64,000 nt of DNA from Glutamicibacter soli (GCF_003309065.1 NZ_POAF01000005.1:124001-188000), one strand, 5' to 3'; shown: positions 35,085-42,769, numbered from the stretch's first letter. The notes: generated from the letters alone by a model not told the origin. Program-made: numbers and translations.

Positions 35085-37208
35085 TCAGCCCTGCCAGTTG
35101 GCGTAGGTGGAATCGGTCTTCTCCACCAGGGTCAGCACGTCGTAGGTGGCCACGATCTCGTCGTTCTGGTTGTGCAGCACGGCGTCCCAGGCGACCTCTC
35201 CGTACTCGTCGGTCACGCGTGGGGTGATCTTCTTGGCGGTCAGGGTCACGCGGATCGAGTCCCCGGCACCGACCGGGGTGATGAAGCGCAGGCTCTCCAA
35301 GCCGTAGTTGGCCAGCACGGGTCCCGGAGCGGGCTCCACGAACAGCCCCGCGGCCCAGGAGACCAGCAGGTAGCCGTGGGCCACGATGCCCGGGAAGAAC
35401 GGGTTGGCTTCGGCGGCCTTCGCGTCGGTGTGCGCGTAGAAGGTATCGCCGGTTTCATTCGCGAACGCGGTGATTTCCTCGAGGCTCACCTCGCGCAGGT
35501 CCGAAACGAAGCCGTCGCCGATCTTCAGCTCGGCCAGCGACTTGCGGAACGGGTGCACGTTCGAGGCCTGACCGCCGAACTTCTCGCAGCCGGCCAGCGA
35601 CTGGGCCGCGCCGGTGTGCCACACGCCGGTCAGGGCAGTGAGCATGTTCGGGGAGCCCTGCACCGCGGTGCGCTGCATGTGGTGCTTGACCGAACGCACG
35701 CCGCCCAGTTCCTCGCCGCCGCCGGCGCGGCCCGGGCCGCCGTGGACCAGGTGCGGCACCGGCGAGCCGTGGCCCGTGGTGCTGCGCGCGGTTTCGCGGT
35801 TCAGGATGTGCACGCGGCCGTGGTGGCCTGCAATGCCCAGCGAGAGCTGGCGCATGGCTTCGGCGTCATTGGTGCAGACGGTGGCGACCAGCGAGCCGGC
35901 GCCCAGCGCGGCCAGGGCCACAGCCTCGTCCACGGTGTCGTAGCCGACCACGGAGCTGACCGGGCCGAAGGCTTCGCGGGAGTGCAGGATCGGGTTGCGG
36001 GCGTCCTCCCAGCGCAGCACCATCGGGGCCATGAAGGCGCCCTGCTCGGCCACTGCGTCGGTGTCCGGGGCCACGCGGACCTTTGGCGCGTCCAGCGCGC
36101 CGTAGGCCAGCTCGCCGCCGGCGGCCAGCATATCCTCGACCGCGGCGCGCACGTCGCGCAGCTGGTCAAGGGAGGCCAGCGCGCCCATGGTCACGCCTTC
36201 GACGCGCGGGTCGCCGACGACCACGCGCTCGTCGATGCGCTTGCCGATGGCTGCGATGACCGCGTCCACCTGGCCGGCCGGAACGATGTTGCGGCGGATG
36301 GCGGTGCACTTCTGGCCAGCCTTGGTAGTCATCTCGTTGACGACGACCTTGATGAAGGCATCGAACTCCGGGGTGCCTTCCACTGCGTCAGGGCCAAGGA
36401 TGGCGGCGTTCAGCGAGTCGGTCTCGGCGCTGAAGCGCACGCCGCCGTCGACGACGTTCGGATGGGCCTTCAGCTTGCTGGCGGTGGCCGCCGAGCCGGT
36501 GAACGCGAACATGTCGCGGTAGTCCAGGTGGTCCATCAGGTCGCGGGCCGAGCCGGAGAGCAGCTGCAGCGAGCCGTCCGGCAGCAGGCCGGAGTCGAGC
36601 ATCAGGCGCACCACCGCTTCGGTCAGGTAGCCGGTCGGGGTGGCGGGCTTGACGATGGTCGGCACGCCGGCGATGAAGGCCGGGGCGAACTTCTCCAGCA
36701 TGCCCCAGACCGGGAAGTTGAAGGCGTTGACCTGGACCACGACACCGGTCAGCGCGGTGTAGATGTGGGTTCCCAGGAACGAGCCGTCCTTGCTCAGCGG
36801 CTCGGTCGGGCCGTCGAGGATGACGTTGGAGTTGGGCAGTTCGCGGCGGCCCTTGCCGGAGAAGGTGAACAGCACGCCGATGCCGCCGTCGATGTCCACC
36901 ATGGAATCGATCTTGGTGGCGCCGGTCTTGTAGGAGATCTCGTAGAGCTCCTTGCGGTGCTCGTTGAGGTGCAGGGCCAGCTCCTTGAGCTTCAGCGCAC
37001 GCTCATGCAGCGAGAGCTTGGCCAGTTCGCGCTGGCCGGTGGTGCGGCCGTAGGCTACGGCGCCGGCCACATCGAGGCGGTCCTTGGTGACGGTGGCGAG
37101 CAGTTCGCCGGTGTTGGCATCAAGTACTTCGGTGCCTCCCTCGGCTGCTGGGGTCTGCCATTGACCGGCAATGAAACTTGGGACTACACCAATCTGGGCT
37201 GTCGTCAT
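35085..37208 (-). CDS. paaZ: Bifunctional oxepin-CoA hydrolase / 3-oxo-5,6-dehydrosuberyl-CoA semialdehyde dehydrogenase
   Basis: 707 residues in two domains. The aldehyde dehydrogenase domain (1 to about 520) has catalytic Glu262 (FSAETDS) and Cys301 (GQKCTAIRRN), with cofactor strand IVKPATPTGY. The C-terminal domain (about 540-700) is an R-specific hydratase/MaoC-type fold (HTDAKAAEANPFFPGIVAHG), which opens the oxepin ring. The released aldehyde is oxidised by the same polypeptide before it can cyclise. ATG 37208 with AAGGAA ten bases before it. A PaaR-type operator lies directly upstream, shared with the divergent thioesterase gene. Confidence 0.95.
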   Translation of the reverse strand: MTTAQIGVVPSFIAGQWQTPAAEGGTEVLDANTGELLATVTKDRLDVAGAVAYGRTTGQRELAKLSLHERALKLKELALHLNEHRKELYEISYKTGATKIDSMVDIDGGIGVLFTFSGKGRRELPNSNVILDGPTEPLSKDGSFLGTHIYTALTGVVVQVNAFNFPVWGMLEKFAPAFIAGVPTIVKPATPTGYLTEAVVRLMLDSGLLPDGSLQLLSGSARDLMDHLDYRDMFAFTGSAATASKLKAHPNVVDGGVRFSAETDSLNAAILGPDAVEGTPEFDAFIKVVVNEMTTKAGQKCTAIRRNIVPAGQVDAVIAAIGKRIDERVVVGDPRVEGVTMGALASLDQLRDVRAAVEDMLAAGGELAYGALDAPKVRVAPDTDAVAEQGAFMAPMVLRWEDARNPILHSREAFGPVSSVVGYDTVDEAVALAALGAGSLVATVCTNDAEAMRQLSLGIAGHHGRVHILNRETARSTTGHGSPVPHLVHGGPGRAGGGEELGGVRSVKHHMQRTAVQGSPNMLTALTGVWHTGAAQSLAGCEKFGGQASNVHPFRKSLAELKIGDGFVSDLREVSLEEITAFANETGDTFYAHTDAKAAEANPFFPGIVAHGYLLVSWAAGLFVEPAPGPVLANYGLESLRFITPVGAGDSIRVTLTAKKITPRVTDEYGEVAWDAVLHNQNDEIVATYDVLTLVEKTDSTYANWQG

Positions 37209-37222
37209 CGACGCAATTCCTT

Positions 37223-37240
37223 CCTGAACGGTCGGTCAGT
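37223..37240. promoter_or_regulatory. PaaR-type operator in the paaZ / thioesterase divergent promoter
   Basis: On the minus strand ACTGACCGACCGTTCAGG; the core CTGA...TCAG (37224-37239) is symmetric at six of eight pairs. It lies 15 bp upstream of the paaZ ATG and 60 bp before the thioesterase ATG at 37300, so it may control both. Confidence 0.65.
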
Positions 37241-37299
37241 ATTAGTGTTAACCATAACAGCAATGACGTGATCGACGACACCCGTAAAGGACCGTGAAA

Positions 37300-37728
37300 A
37301 TGACCGACGTACAGCACCAGGCCCAGAACCTCGAACCGTGGACGATTGAGCTGGGCGAATTGGACCGCAAGATGGGTGTGCGCATCATCGAGGAGTCCGT
37401 GGACAAGGTGGTGGCCACCATGCCGGTGGAAGGCAACACCCAGTCCTTCGGGCTGCTGCACGGCGGCGCCTCGCTGGCAGTAGGTGAAGCGGTGGGCTCC
37501 TGGGCCGCCGTGAAATTCGCCTCGACCTTCGGCAAGGTCGTGGTGGGAGTCGACGTCAACGCGACGCACCACCGCTCGGCCACCGAAGGGCTGGTCACCA
37601 TCACGGCCACGCCGATCAAGCTGGGCCGGCGCATGACCAGCCACGAAGTGCTCATCACCGACGAGCAGCAGCGCCGCATCTGCACCCTGCGCATCACCAA
37701 CCTGGTGGTGGATAAGCCCAAGCACTAG
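37300..37728 (+). CDS. Second PaaI-like hotdog thioesterase
   Basis: 142 residues; the thioesterase helix LLHGGASLAVGEAVGSWAAV (about 50-69) and VGVDVNATHHRSATEGLVTITATPI identify the hotdog PaaI/YdiI-type fold. ATG 37300 is preferred over an in-frame GTG two codons earlier because AAAGGA would be too close to the latter. The divergent arrangement with paaZ and the shared operator point to a role in phenylacetate catabolism, but YdiI-type enzymes (DHNA-CoA thioesterase of menaquinone synthesis) also look like this, and no menI/menH is seen elsewhere in the window. Confidence 0.85.
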   Translation: MTDVQHQAQNLEPWTIELGELDRKMGVRIIEESVDKVVATMPVEGNTQSFGLLHGGASLAVGEAVGSWAAVKFASTFGKVVVGVDVNATHHRSATEGLVTITATPIKLGRRMTSHEVLITDEQQRRICTLRITNLVVDKPKH

Positions 37729-37800
37729 GCTCCTGCGCTCGGTTTACGCCGAGACAAGGAAAGAACGGCTGGCTGCTCCGGGAAACGGAATCCCACGAAC

Positions 37801-37829
37801 AAGCGGGCTCGCCATCGGCGGGCCCGCTT
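37801..37829 (+). terminator. Terminator after the second thioesterase gene
   Basis: AAGCGGGCTCGCC (37801-37813) pairs with GGCGGGCCCGCTT (37817-37829) through 13 pairs including one G-T, loop ATC, followed by T and CAG. Confidence 0.82.
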
Positions 37830-37957
37830 TCAGATGAAATCCGCGTGGAGTCCCAACACCTCAAGTTTTCCGAAGAGCAACAAGATCACCTAGGAATGGC
37901 GCGGAATATTTCCGCGGAGACTCTGGATTTCATCCCTTCTGCAAACCGCGGTGGAAA

Positions 37958-38164
37958 CTACCCATCCACAACTCGGCCGAGGTGCTCGGGCAAGCGAATT
38001 TGGGAAAGCTCAATGACTGACTCGGACGTCTTGCGACCCAATCGGCGATCAAGCGCAACCTTAAGCTTGGCTGCTTCGATTTCCTCGCCCAGCACCCTGA
38101 AGACTTCTTCGGCGTTATTGGGGTCGTAAGTCCGCGCCCTAGGTGCGGTTGCCGGCTCCGACAT
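37958..38164 (-). CDS. Small hypothetical protein, downstream partner of a membrane protein
   Basis: 68 residues, not recognised. It starts at ATG 38164 with a strong AAAGGAG six bases upstream, which is the main support for it being real. The sequence is soluble, with a predicted helix YDPNNAEEVFRVLGEEIEAAKL then basic VALDRRLGRKTSES and a hydrophobic-alternating end. It follows the membrane-protein gene (38177-38746) by 12 bp, so the two are co-transcribed. Base composition is lower in GC than the paa genes around it. Confidence 0.7.
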   Translation of the reverse strand: MSEPATAPRARTYDPNNAEEVFRVLGEEIEAAKLKVALDRRLGRKTSESVIELSQIRLPEHLGRVVDG

Positions 38165-38176
38165 GTTTTTCTCCTT

Positions 38177-38746
38177 TCACTCTTGGTCCCCATTGTCCCG
38201 CTCGGTTGATTTCTGGTCTACAGTTTCTTCCGACGCGGGATCCCCACCCCCGAGAAAACCAAACCTATTGGCATCCTGCAAAAGTAGCTGAATCTTGGAT
38301 TCAACCAAACCCGTGTTGCCACCCTTCCAAACGGCATCAAGCAATATCTTGTCTGAATCGCTGGTAAGGGGACTGTCTACAAGTTGCTCCAGTACTTCCT
38401 TCCCGAACTTTTTCATCGAAGGGTCCCGAGATGTGCTGGCTTCCAGCGCCCATTGGGTTCGCCGCCACCATTCGGAGCGGGACTCATTGGCATTGGACGA
38501 GGCGAGAACTTTTCGTTGATGCGCAAGATTCAGCAAAGCAAGCACCGCAACTACGGCCGCAGCAAGGAATGCGGCCCACGGAGCCAAGGCTTGCACGACA
38601 GTCCAGAAATTCGGCCCACCCGGTTCAAGTGCTTCCAAAGCGTCCACGCCTCTGTCAGCGATATCTCTCCAGAATGCCTCGTCGTCTTGGCCCAGAGACA
38701 CGACCAGATCATCACCGCCGCGCGGGATTGAGTCACCAATGCCCAT
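38177..38746 (-). CDS. Hypothetical single-pass membrane protein
   Basis: 189 residues, not recognised. The N-terminal 45 residues are acidic, residues about 47-72 form one membrane helix (VVQALAPWAAFLAAAVVAVL), and the remaining 115 residues are cytoplasmic or exported, charged and predicted helical (EWWRRTQWALEASTS), ending in a low-complexity acidic tail. ATG 38746 has AAGGAG eight bases upstream. Together with the 68-residue gene it makes a two-gene unit of lower GC than its neighbours, which may be an acquired pair; the function is unknown. Confidence 0.7.
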   Translation of the reverse strand: MGIGDSIPRGGDDLVVSLGQDDEAFWRDIADRGVDALEALEPGGPNFWTVVQALAPWAAFLAAAVVAVLALLNLAHQRKVLASSNANESRSEWWRRTQWALEASTSRDPSMKKFGKEVLEQLVDSPLTSDSDKILLDAVWKGGNTGLVESKIQLLLQDANRFGFLGGGDPASEETVDQKSTERDNGDQE

Positions 38747-38849
38747 TTCCCGTGCTCCTTTTCTTTACGATCATCCGCCGGTCAGCGAAGCTGATGGATC
38801 GAAATAGTGCCATTGATCGTGCTGGATCAAGGCCATGGGTGCCACGTTC

Positions 38850-39218
38850 CTATGCGGAGGCCCAAACTCCCAGCTCGTTTCCGGAAGGATCTGTGAAATG
38901 CAGCCGGCGGCCTCCGGGGAACGGATAGGCAGGCTGGTCGATCCAGCCTCCGGCGGCCTCGATGGCGCGCGCCGTGGCGTCCAGGTTTTCGGAATACAGC
39001 AGCACGAAGGGCCCGCCGACGGGCCGCGGCTTGTCGGCCAACAGCAGTCCCCCGGACTCCTCCGCAGTAGCTTCCGGCATGAGGATGCCGGCGTATTGGT
39101 CGCCGTAGTCGACGAACTTCCAGCCGAAGGCGGCCGCGTAGAAGTCCTTGGCCGCCTGCAGGTCGGTGACGGTCAGTTCAACATAGTTCAAGGCATGATG
39201 CCGCAGCTTTCCATCCAT
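38850..39218 (-). CDS. VOC-superfamily (glyoxalase/bleomycin-resistance-like) protein
   Basis: 122 residues: two beta-alpha-beta-beta-beta modules. The first begins LNYVELTVTDLQAAKDFYAA with a metal-type residue in HALNYVE; the second begins PFVLLYSENLDATARAIEAAGG and ends in FTDPSGNELGVW. Proteins of this group bind small molecules or act as lyases/dioxygenases; the substrate is unknown. TAGGCT lies six bases before ATG 39218 without a Shine-Dalgarno sequence, so a leaderless transcript is possible. Confidence 0.88.
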   Translation of the reverse strand: MDGKLRHHALNYVELTVTDLQAAKDFYAAAFGWKFVDYGDQYAGILMPEATAEESGGLLLADKPRPVGGPFVLLYSENLDATARAIEAAGGWIDQPAYPFPGGRRLHFTDPSGNELGVWASA

Positions 39219-39249
39219 GCCCCGAGCCTACAGTTCGATTGCGGCTCTG

Positions 39250-39978
39250 TCATGGGTTTTCGCGACGTGCCAGCTGTCGCAATGCAGCCAAGCTGCTTTC
39301 GCCCACGCCCTGCCCGCGCAAGTAGTCCTCGGCATAGCCGAGCCAGTCGAGGAACTTCTCCAGTTCGGCGGCGCGGCCGCGGATGATCGAGTCCAGCTCG
39401 CCGTCCGCCTGGTGGGACTCATAGGGGTGCTTGCGCGGCGAGACCCGATGCCATTCGTTGATGCCGCGCACCGCCGCTTCGTCGTGGGCCAGGATCTCGT
39501 CGCGCCGCCCGGCCAAATCCAGCAGCAGCGTTGCCACAAGTCCGGAGCGGTCCCGTCCGGCGGAACAGTGGATCACCGCGCCGCTGCGCGTTGCGGCCAG
39601 GTTCTCGAAGACCGAGGCCAGATGCCCGCCGAATTCCTCGCAGACCAGCCGGAACATTCCGGTGTGGTTCATGTACGGCACCGCGATCGCCTCGAAGCGC
39701 TTGTTGCCCGGGGATTCCAGCGGGAGGTTGAACAGCTCGATGCCCTGCATGCTCAACTCATCCACCACCGGGTCGTGCTCGCGGCGGCTGATCTCCCCCG
39801 GGTTGCGCAGGTCGATCACCCGGTCGATGCCGTCCGCCTGCAGCTGCCGCCAGCCTTGGGCGGTGAGCCATTCGTGGCGGCCCATGCGGTAGAAGACTCC
39901 GCAGATGTGGCGGGCATTGATCGCGCCGTCCCAGTGGACGTCCATCGACTGCTTGCGGTACTCGGGGGCGTGGCTCAT
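39250..39978 (-). CDS. Tyrosine/lipid phosphatase, Y_phosphatase3 type
   Basis: 242 residues from ATG 39978. The CX5R active site is HCSAGRDRSG with nucleophile Cys138 and Arg144; Asp57 in RVIDLRNP is in the position typical of the acid-base region of these enzymes. Family members dephosphorylate phosphotyrosine or phosphoinositides. An upstream in-frame ATG at 39996 exists, and neither start has a strong Shine-Dalgarno sequence. It faces a RIO kinase gene across 137 bp containing a perfect palindrome, so the two may be controlled together. Confidence 0.88.
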   Translation of the reverse strand: MSHAPEYRKQSMDVHWDGAINARHICGVFYRMGRHEWLTAQGWRQLQADGIDRVIDLRNPGEISRREHDPVVDELSMQGIELFNLPLESPGNKRFEAIAVPYMNHTGMFRLVCEEFGGHLASVFENLAATRSGAVIHCSAGRDRSGLVATLLLDLAGRRDEILAHDEAAVRGINEWHRVSPRKHPYESHQADGELDSIIRGRAAELEKFLDWLGYAEDYLRGQGVGESSLAALRQLARRENP

Positions 39979-39985
39979 GAGTCCA

Positions 39986-40040
39986 TTGCAACACATTCGC
40001 CATCTGCTGTAGGGTATTAGTCATTGGCAAATGCCAATGA
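39986..40040 (+). promoter_or_regulatory. RIO-kinase promoter with perfect palindromic operator
   Basis: TTGCAA (39986-39991), an 18-base spacer and TAGGGT (40010-40015) form a plausible sigma-70-like promoter. Immediately downstream, TCATTGGCAAATGCCAATGA (40021-40040) is a perfect 9-bp inverted repeat around AA, placed at the expected transcription start. This is the layout of a repressor operator; the regulator is unknown. Confidence 0.6.
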
Positions 40041-40062
40041 GTCTATCTAAGGAGGGGTACCG

Positions 40063-40158
40063 ATGAATGTCCGTGACCTTGCTATGCCATCTCCCCTTCT
40101 CACCAAGGACTCATTGTGTCTCATTACCCCGGCGGCAACACCGCCTTTTCTCCCCTAG
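40063..40158 (+). CDS. Possible 31-codon leader peptide overlapping the RIO kinase start
   Basis: ATG 40063 has an excellent AAGGAGGGG nine bases upstream, better than that of the kinase gene, and opens a 31-codon frame ending at TAG 40156-40158, past the kinase GTG at 40116 in another frame. The peptide (MNVRDLAMPSPLLTKDSLCL and eleven more residues) has no known features. It could be a translational regulator of the kinase gene or a chance frame; an ATG at 40067 in a third frame shares the same ribosome-binding site. Confidence 0.28.
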   Translation: MNVRDLAMPSPLLTKDSLCLITPAATPPFLP

Positions 40159-41021
40159 CGCGCAACGGCTACGACGAGGCCGACACCCAGCTGAAAACCC
40201 GCCGCGGCCAGCCGACCTGGGACGAAACCACCCAGGACGATCTAATCGAGGGCCAGCGCTACTCCACCTGGCCATCCATCGAAAAGGGCTGTCGCGGACC
40301 GCAGCCCTACCCCTCGTGGCTCATCGAGGACGCCGCGGCCTTGGATACCGAGCTCGGAATCCTCAAGACCGGCAAGGAAGGCGATGTCTTCCTCGTGGAG
40401 CGGGCCACCGAAACACGCAGCACGCTGCTGGCGGCCAAACGCTACCGCGGCCGGGAGCACCTGCAGTTCAGCCGTTCGCAGGCCTACAGCGAGGGCCGCT
40501 CCGCCCGGCGCTCGCGCGATAACCGCGCGGTGAAAAACAACTCCAGCTATGGCCGCGAGGTGGCGGCCCTGCAGTGGGCGAGCGCCGAGTGGTCCTATCT
40601 GCGGCGCTGCCACGAAGCGGGGATCCCGGTCCCCTATCCCGTGCAGATCGACGGCACTGAAATCCTCATGGAATTCATTGCGGACCCGGAGATCCCCCGG
40701 GCCGCCGCGCCCCGGCTGCAGCAGATCTCCCGCAACGATCCTCGGCTTCCGGCCCTCTGGGACCAGCTGGCCGACGCCATGGAGAAGTTCGCCGCGCTGG
40801 GCATCGCGCACGGCGACCTGTCGGCCTACAACCTGCTGGTTGCGGGCGCCCGGCTGGTGGTCATCGATGTGCCGCAATGCGTGGATCTGGCCGGCAACGT
40901 GCAGGGCCTGGATTACCTGCACCGCGACTGCGTCAACATGTGCGACTGGTTTACCGCCAAGGGCCTGCCGCGCGACGCCGAGGCGCTGTTCACCTCGCTG
41001 CTGGCCAGCATGTTCGCTTAG
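40116..41021 (+). CDS. RIO-type serine protein kinase
   Basis: 301 residues from GTG 40116 with AAGGA seven bases upstream. It has the RIO1-like kinase fold: LGILKTGKEGDVFLVE (nucleotide loop, about 80-95), ATP-contacting Lys108 (LLAAKRYRG), catalytic Asp234 in IAHGDLSAYNLLV with Asn239, and metal Asp251 in VVIDVPQCVD. RIO kinases in archaea and eukaryotes act in ribosome assembly; the substrate of the bacterial ones is not established. The N-terminal 70 residues are unlike the family. Faces a CX5R phosphatase gene. Confidence 0.9.
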   Translation: MSHYPGGNTAFSPLARNGYDEADTQLKTRRGQPTWDETTQDDLIEGQRYSTWPSIEKGCRGPQPYPSWLIEDAAALDTELGILKTGKEGDVFLVERATETRSTLLAAKRYRGREHLQFSRSQAYSEGRSARRSRDNRAVKNNSSYGREVAALQWASAEWSYLRRCHEAGIPVPYPVQIDGTEILMEFIADPEIPRAAAPRLQQISRNDPRLPALWDQLADAMEKFAALGIAHGDLSAYNLLVAGARLVVIDVPQCVDLAGNVQGLDYLHRDCVNMCDWFTAKGLPRDAEALFTSLLASMFA

Positions 41022-41035
41022 CCCCAGACGGACGG

Positions 41036-41073
41036 CAGCCCGCTGACCCGGGATCCTCCGGGTCGGCGGGCTG
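41036..41073. terminator. Bidirectional terminator between RIO kinase and acetate channel genes
   Basis: CAGCCCGCTGACCCGG (41036-41051) pairs with 41058-41073 through 16 pairs with one G-T, loop of six. The stops are at 41021 (plus) and 41103 (minus). Confidence 0.85.
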
Positions 41074-41102
41074 TCGTCGTTTGCGGTCTGCTCAGCTGCG
41101 GG

Positions 41103-41717
41103 CTACTTGGCCCACATCGGCAGCACCTCGCGCTTCCAAGTGGCGTTGGTGACGACGGCGCAGGAACCGTACGCGGCCAGTGCCGCGGTGACCAGGCCCA
41201 GCCAGCCGCCGAGCTCGTGGATCAGCTGGTTGCCGGTGAACGCGCCGATGGTCAGCGCGACGAAGGCGGTGCACAGCACGGTGAACACGGTAACCAGGAC
41301 CCCATTGGTTTTCAGCGAGGCGATGGTCATGTAGATGGTGAAGAGAGTCCAGCCCAGCAGGTAGACGCCCATGCCGACGGATCCCACGGCGGCGGCGATT
41401 TCAGGGTTGCTCTCGATCCACCAGAAGCCCATCCAGAACATTCCGTAGGAGGTGAAGGCGGTGGCCCCGAAGACGTTGCCCTTGAAGAATTCAATGACGC
41501 CGGCAATGATCTGTGCAATGCCGCCGTAGAAGAACGCCAGCGCCAGGACCGCGAAACCGGCCTCGGGAATCAGCCCGGCATTGGCCAGGCTCAGCACGAA
41601 GGTGGTCATGGCGAAGGCGCCCAGGCCGAGGGCCGCCGGATCGGCAATAGCGGTCTTGGCGGCTGGCTGTTCGCGCAGCGGCAACTCCAGGTCCGGGCGG
41701 GTCAGGGTTGCAGTCAT
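41103..41717 (-). CDS. satP: Acetate/succinate uptake protein, GPR1/FUN34/YaaH family
   Basis: 204 residues with six membrane helices. The N-terminal DPAALGLGAFAMTTFVLSLA replaces the canonical NPAP-LGL motif of the family; FYGGIAQIIAGVIEFFKGN and SYGMFWMGFWWIE are diagnostic. It takes up acetate (and succinate in SatP) through a hexameric channel. ATG 41717 has GGAG eight bases before it. Divergent from a RamA-like regulator of acetate genes, with two CRP-type sites in between. Confidence 0.9.
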   Translation of the reverse strand: MTATLTRPDLELPLREQPAAKTAIADPAALGLGAFAMTTFVLSLANAGLIPEAGFAVLALAFFYGGIAQIIAGVIEFFKGNVFGATAFTSYGMFWMGFWWIESNPEIAAAVGSVGMGVYLLGWTLFTIYMTIASLKTNGVLVTVFTVLCTAFVALTIGAFTGNQLIHELGGWLGLVTAALAAYGSCAVVTNATWKREVLPMWAK

Positions 41718-41841
41718 GGGGCACACTCCGATGTGTAGTTGTACGGAATAATCGTCGGGCGGTGACCTGCGTCACCAACTCTCCTGCAGGTATCCTAGGG
41801 AGGCAGTGAGACGCGTCACTACCATCTAAAGGAGGTAGCAG
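41718..41841. promoter_or_regulatory. Divergent satP/RamA-like control region with two CRP/GlxR-type palindromes
   Basis: Two similar 16-bp palindromes, GGTGACCTGCGTCACC (41761-41776) and AGTGAGACGCGTCACT (41805-41820), share GTGA-N6-TCAC, the core of Crp/GlxR sites, and are 44 bp apart (about four helical turns). The downstream one ends just before AAAGGAGG of the regulator gene. Known acetate regulons of Corynebacterium place GlxR and RamA at such genes; here this is inference. Confidence 0.6.
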
Positions 41842-42699
41842 TTGACCACCGATTCCTTGCCCCAGGTGGCCCTGCTGGAGCGTACTCTGAACACCCTGGC
41901 CGCCCGCACCGGCTTCCCCGTGGCCTTCGGCGGCTTCGCGGAATCCGGCGGCACGGTGCTGACAAGTTTCGCCGGCACCCGCACCGGCGCGTTGCGCGGA
42001 TTGGTGATCCAGCCCGGACAGGGGCTGGGCGGGCTTGCCCTGGCCCGCCGGGAGCTGACGGCCACCGGGGCTTACCAACAGTCCCCCGACATCATCCACA
42101 GCTACGACCGGGAGATCGGCGTGGAAGGGATCATCACCCTGCTGGCGATCCCCGTGGTGGTCGACAACCAGGTGCGCGCATTGATCTACGCCGGGCTGCG
42201 CGACCGTTCCCAGCTCACGGATGAAACGCTGGCCGCCGCGGCCGGCGAGGCGCGGCGCCTGGCCTGGGAACTGTCGGTCCACGAGGAGACCGAACGTCGT
42301 CTGGCGGTGCTGTCCGCCTCGGAGGCCCACGCCACCCACGCCTCGGATCTGGCGTTGAGCCAGGAGGACCTGACAGTGCTGTACACCGAGCTGCGCGACA
42401 TCGCCCGGCTGATCGAGGATCCGGAATTGGCGCAGCGATTGAGCACCGCGGGATCCATGCTGCGCGCCGGGCAGCCGCGCGAGGTCGCCGGTTCACGCGG
42501 CGCGGGCCCGCTGTCGCCCCGGGAGCTGGATGTCCTCACCCACTTGGCGCTGGGCAAGCGCAACGCGCTGATCGGTGCGCACCTTGACCTGGCCGAGAGC
42601 ACGGTCAAGAGCTATATCGCCTCGGCGATGCGCAAGCTGGAGGCAGCCAACCGCTTCGATTTGGTGCTGCGGGCCCGAAGCCGCGGCCTGATTCCCTGA
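41842..42699 (+). CDS. GAF-LuxR regulator resembling RamA of acetate metabolism
   Basis: 285 residues from a TTG at 41842, six bases after AAAGGAGG. An N-terminal GAF-like sensory domain (about 15-150; GLVIQPGQGLGG, IITLLAIPVVVDNQVRALIY) is followed by a linker and a C-terminal LuxR helix-turn-helix (LSPRELDVLTHLALGKRNAL...ESTVKSYIASAMRKL, about 223-270). RamA-type proteins have this order and activate acetate uptake and activation genes. The divergent satP gene supports that role. Confidence 0.85.
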   Translation: MTTDSLPQVALLERTLNTLAARTGFPVAFGGFAESGGTVLTSFAGTRTGALRGLVIQPGQGLGGLALARRELTATGAYQQSPDIIHSYDREIGVEGIITLLAIPVVVDNQVRALIYAGLRDRSQLTDETLAAAAGEARRLAWELSVHEETERRLAVLSASEAHATHASDLALSQEDLTVLYTELRDIARLIEDPELAQRLSTAGSMLRAGQPREVAGSRGAGPLSPRELDVLTHLALGKRNALIGAHLDLAESTVKSYIASAMRKLEAANRFDLVLRARSRGLIP

Positions 42700-42719
42700 A
42701 ACGCGCGCCGGATATGCGA

Positions 42720-42743
42720 AAAGGGCCGCTTGCGCAGCCCTTT
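42720..42743. terminator. Hairpin between the LuxR-type gene and paaH
   Basis: AAAGGGC (42720-42726) pairs with GCCCTTT (42737-42743), with an inner CGC/GCG stem. The stops are at 42699 (plus) and 42770 (minus). Confidence 0.65.
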
Positions 42744-42769
42744 CCATCGGTTGTCGTGCTCTTGGGTTC

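Noticed and set aside
35172-37271. A 699-codon plus-strand frame opposite paaZ
   Set aside because: It exactly mirrors PaaZ, whose catalytic Glu262 and Cys301 and hydratase domain are clear; the antisense product has no motifs.
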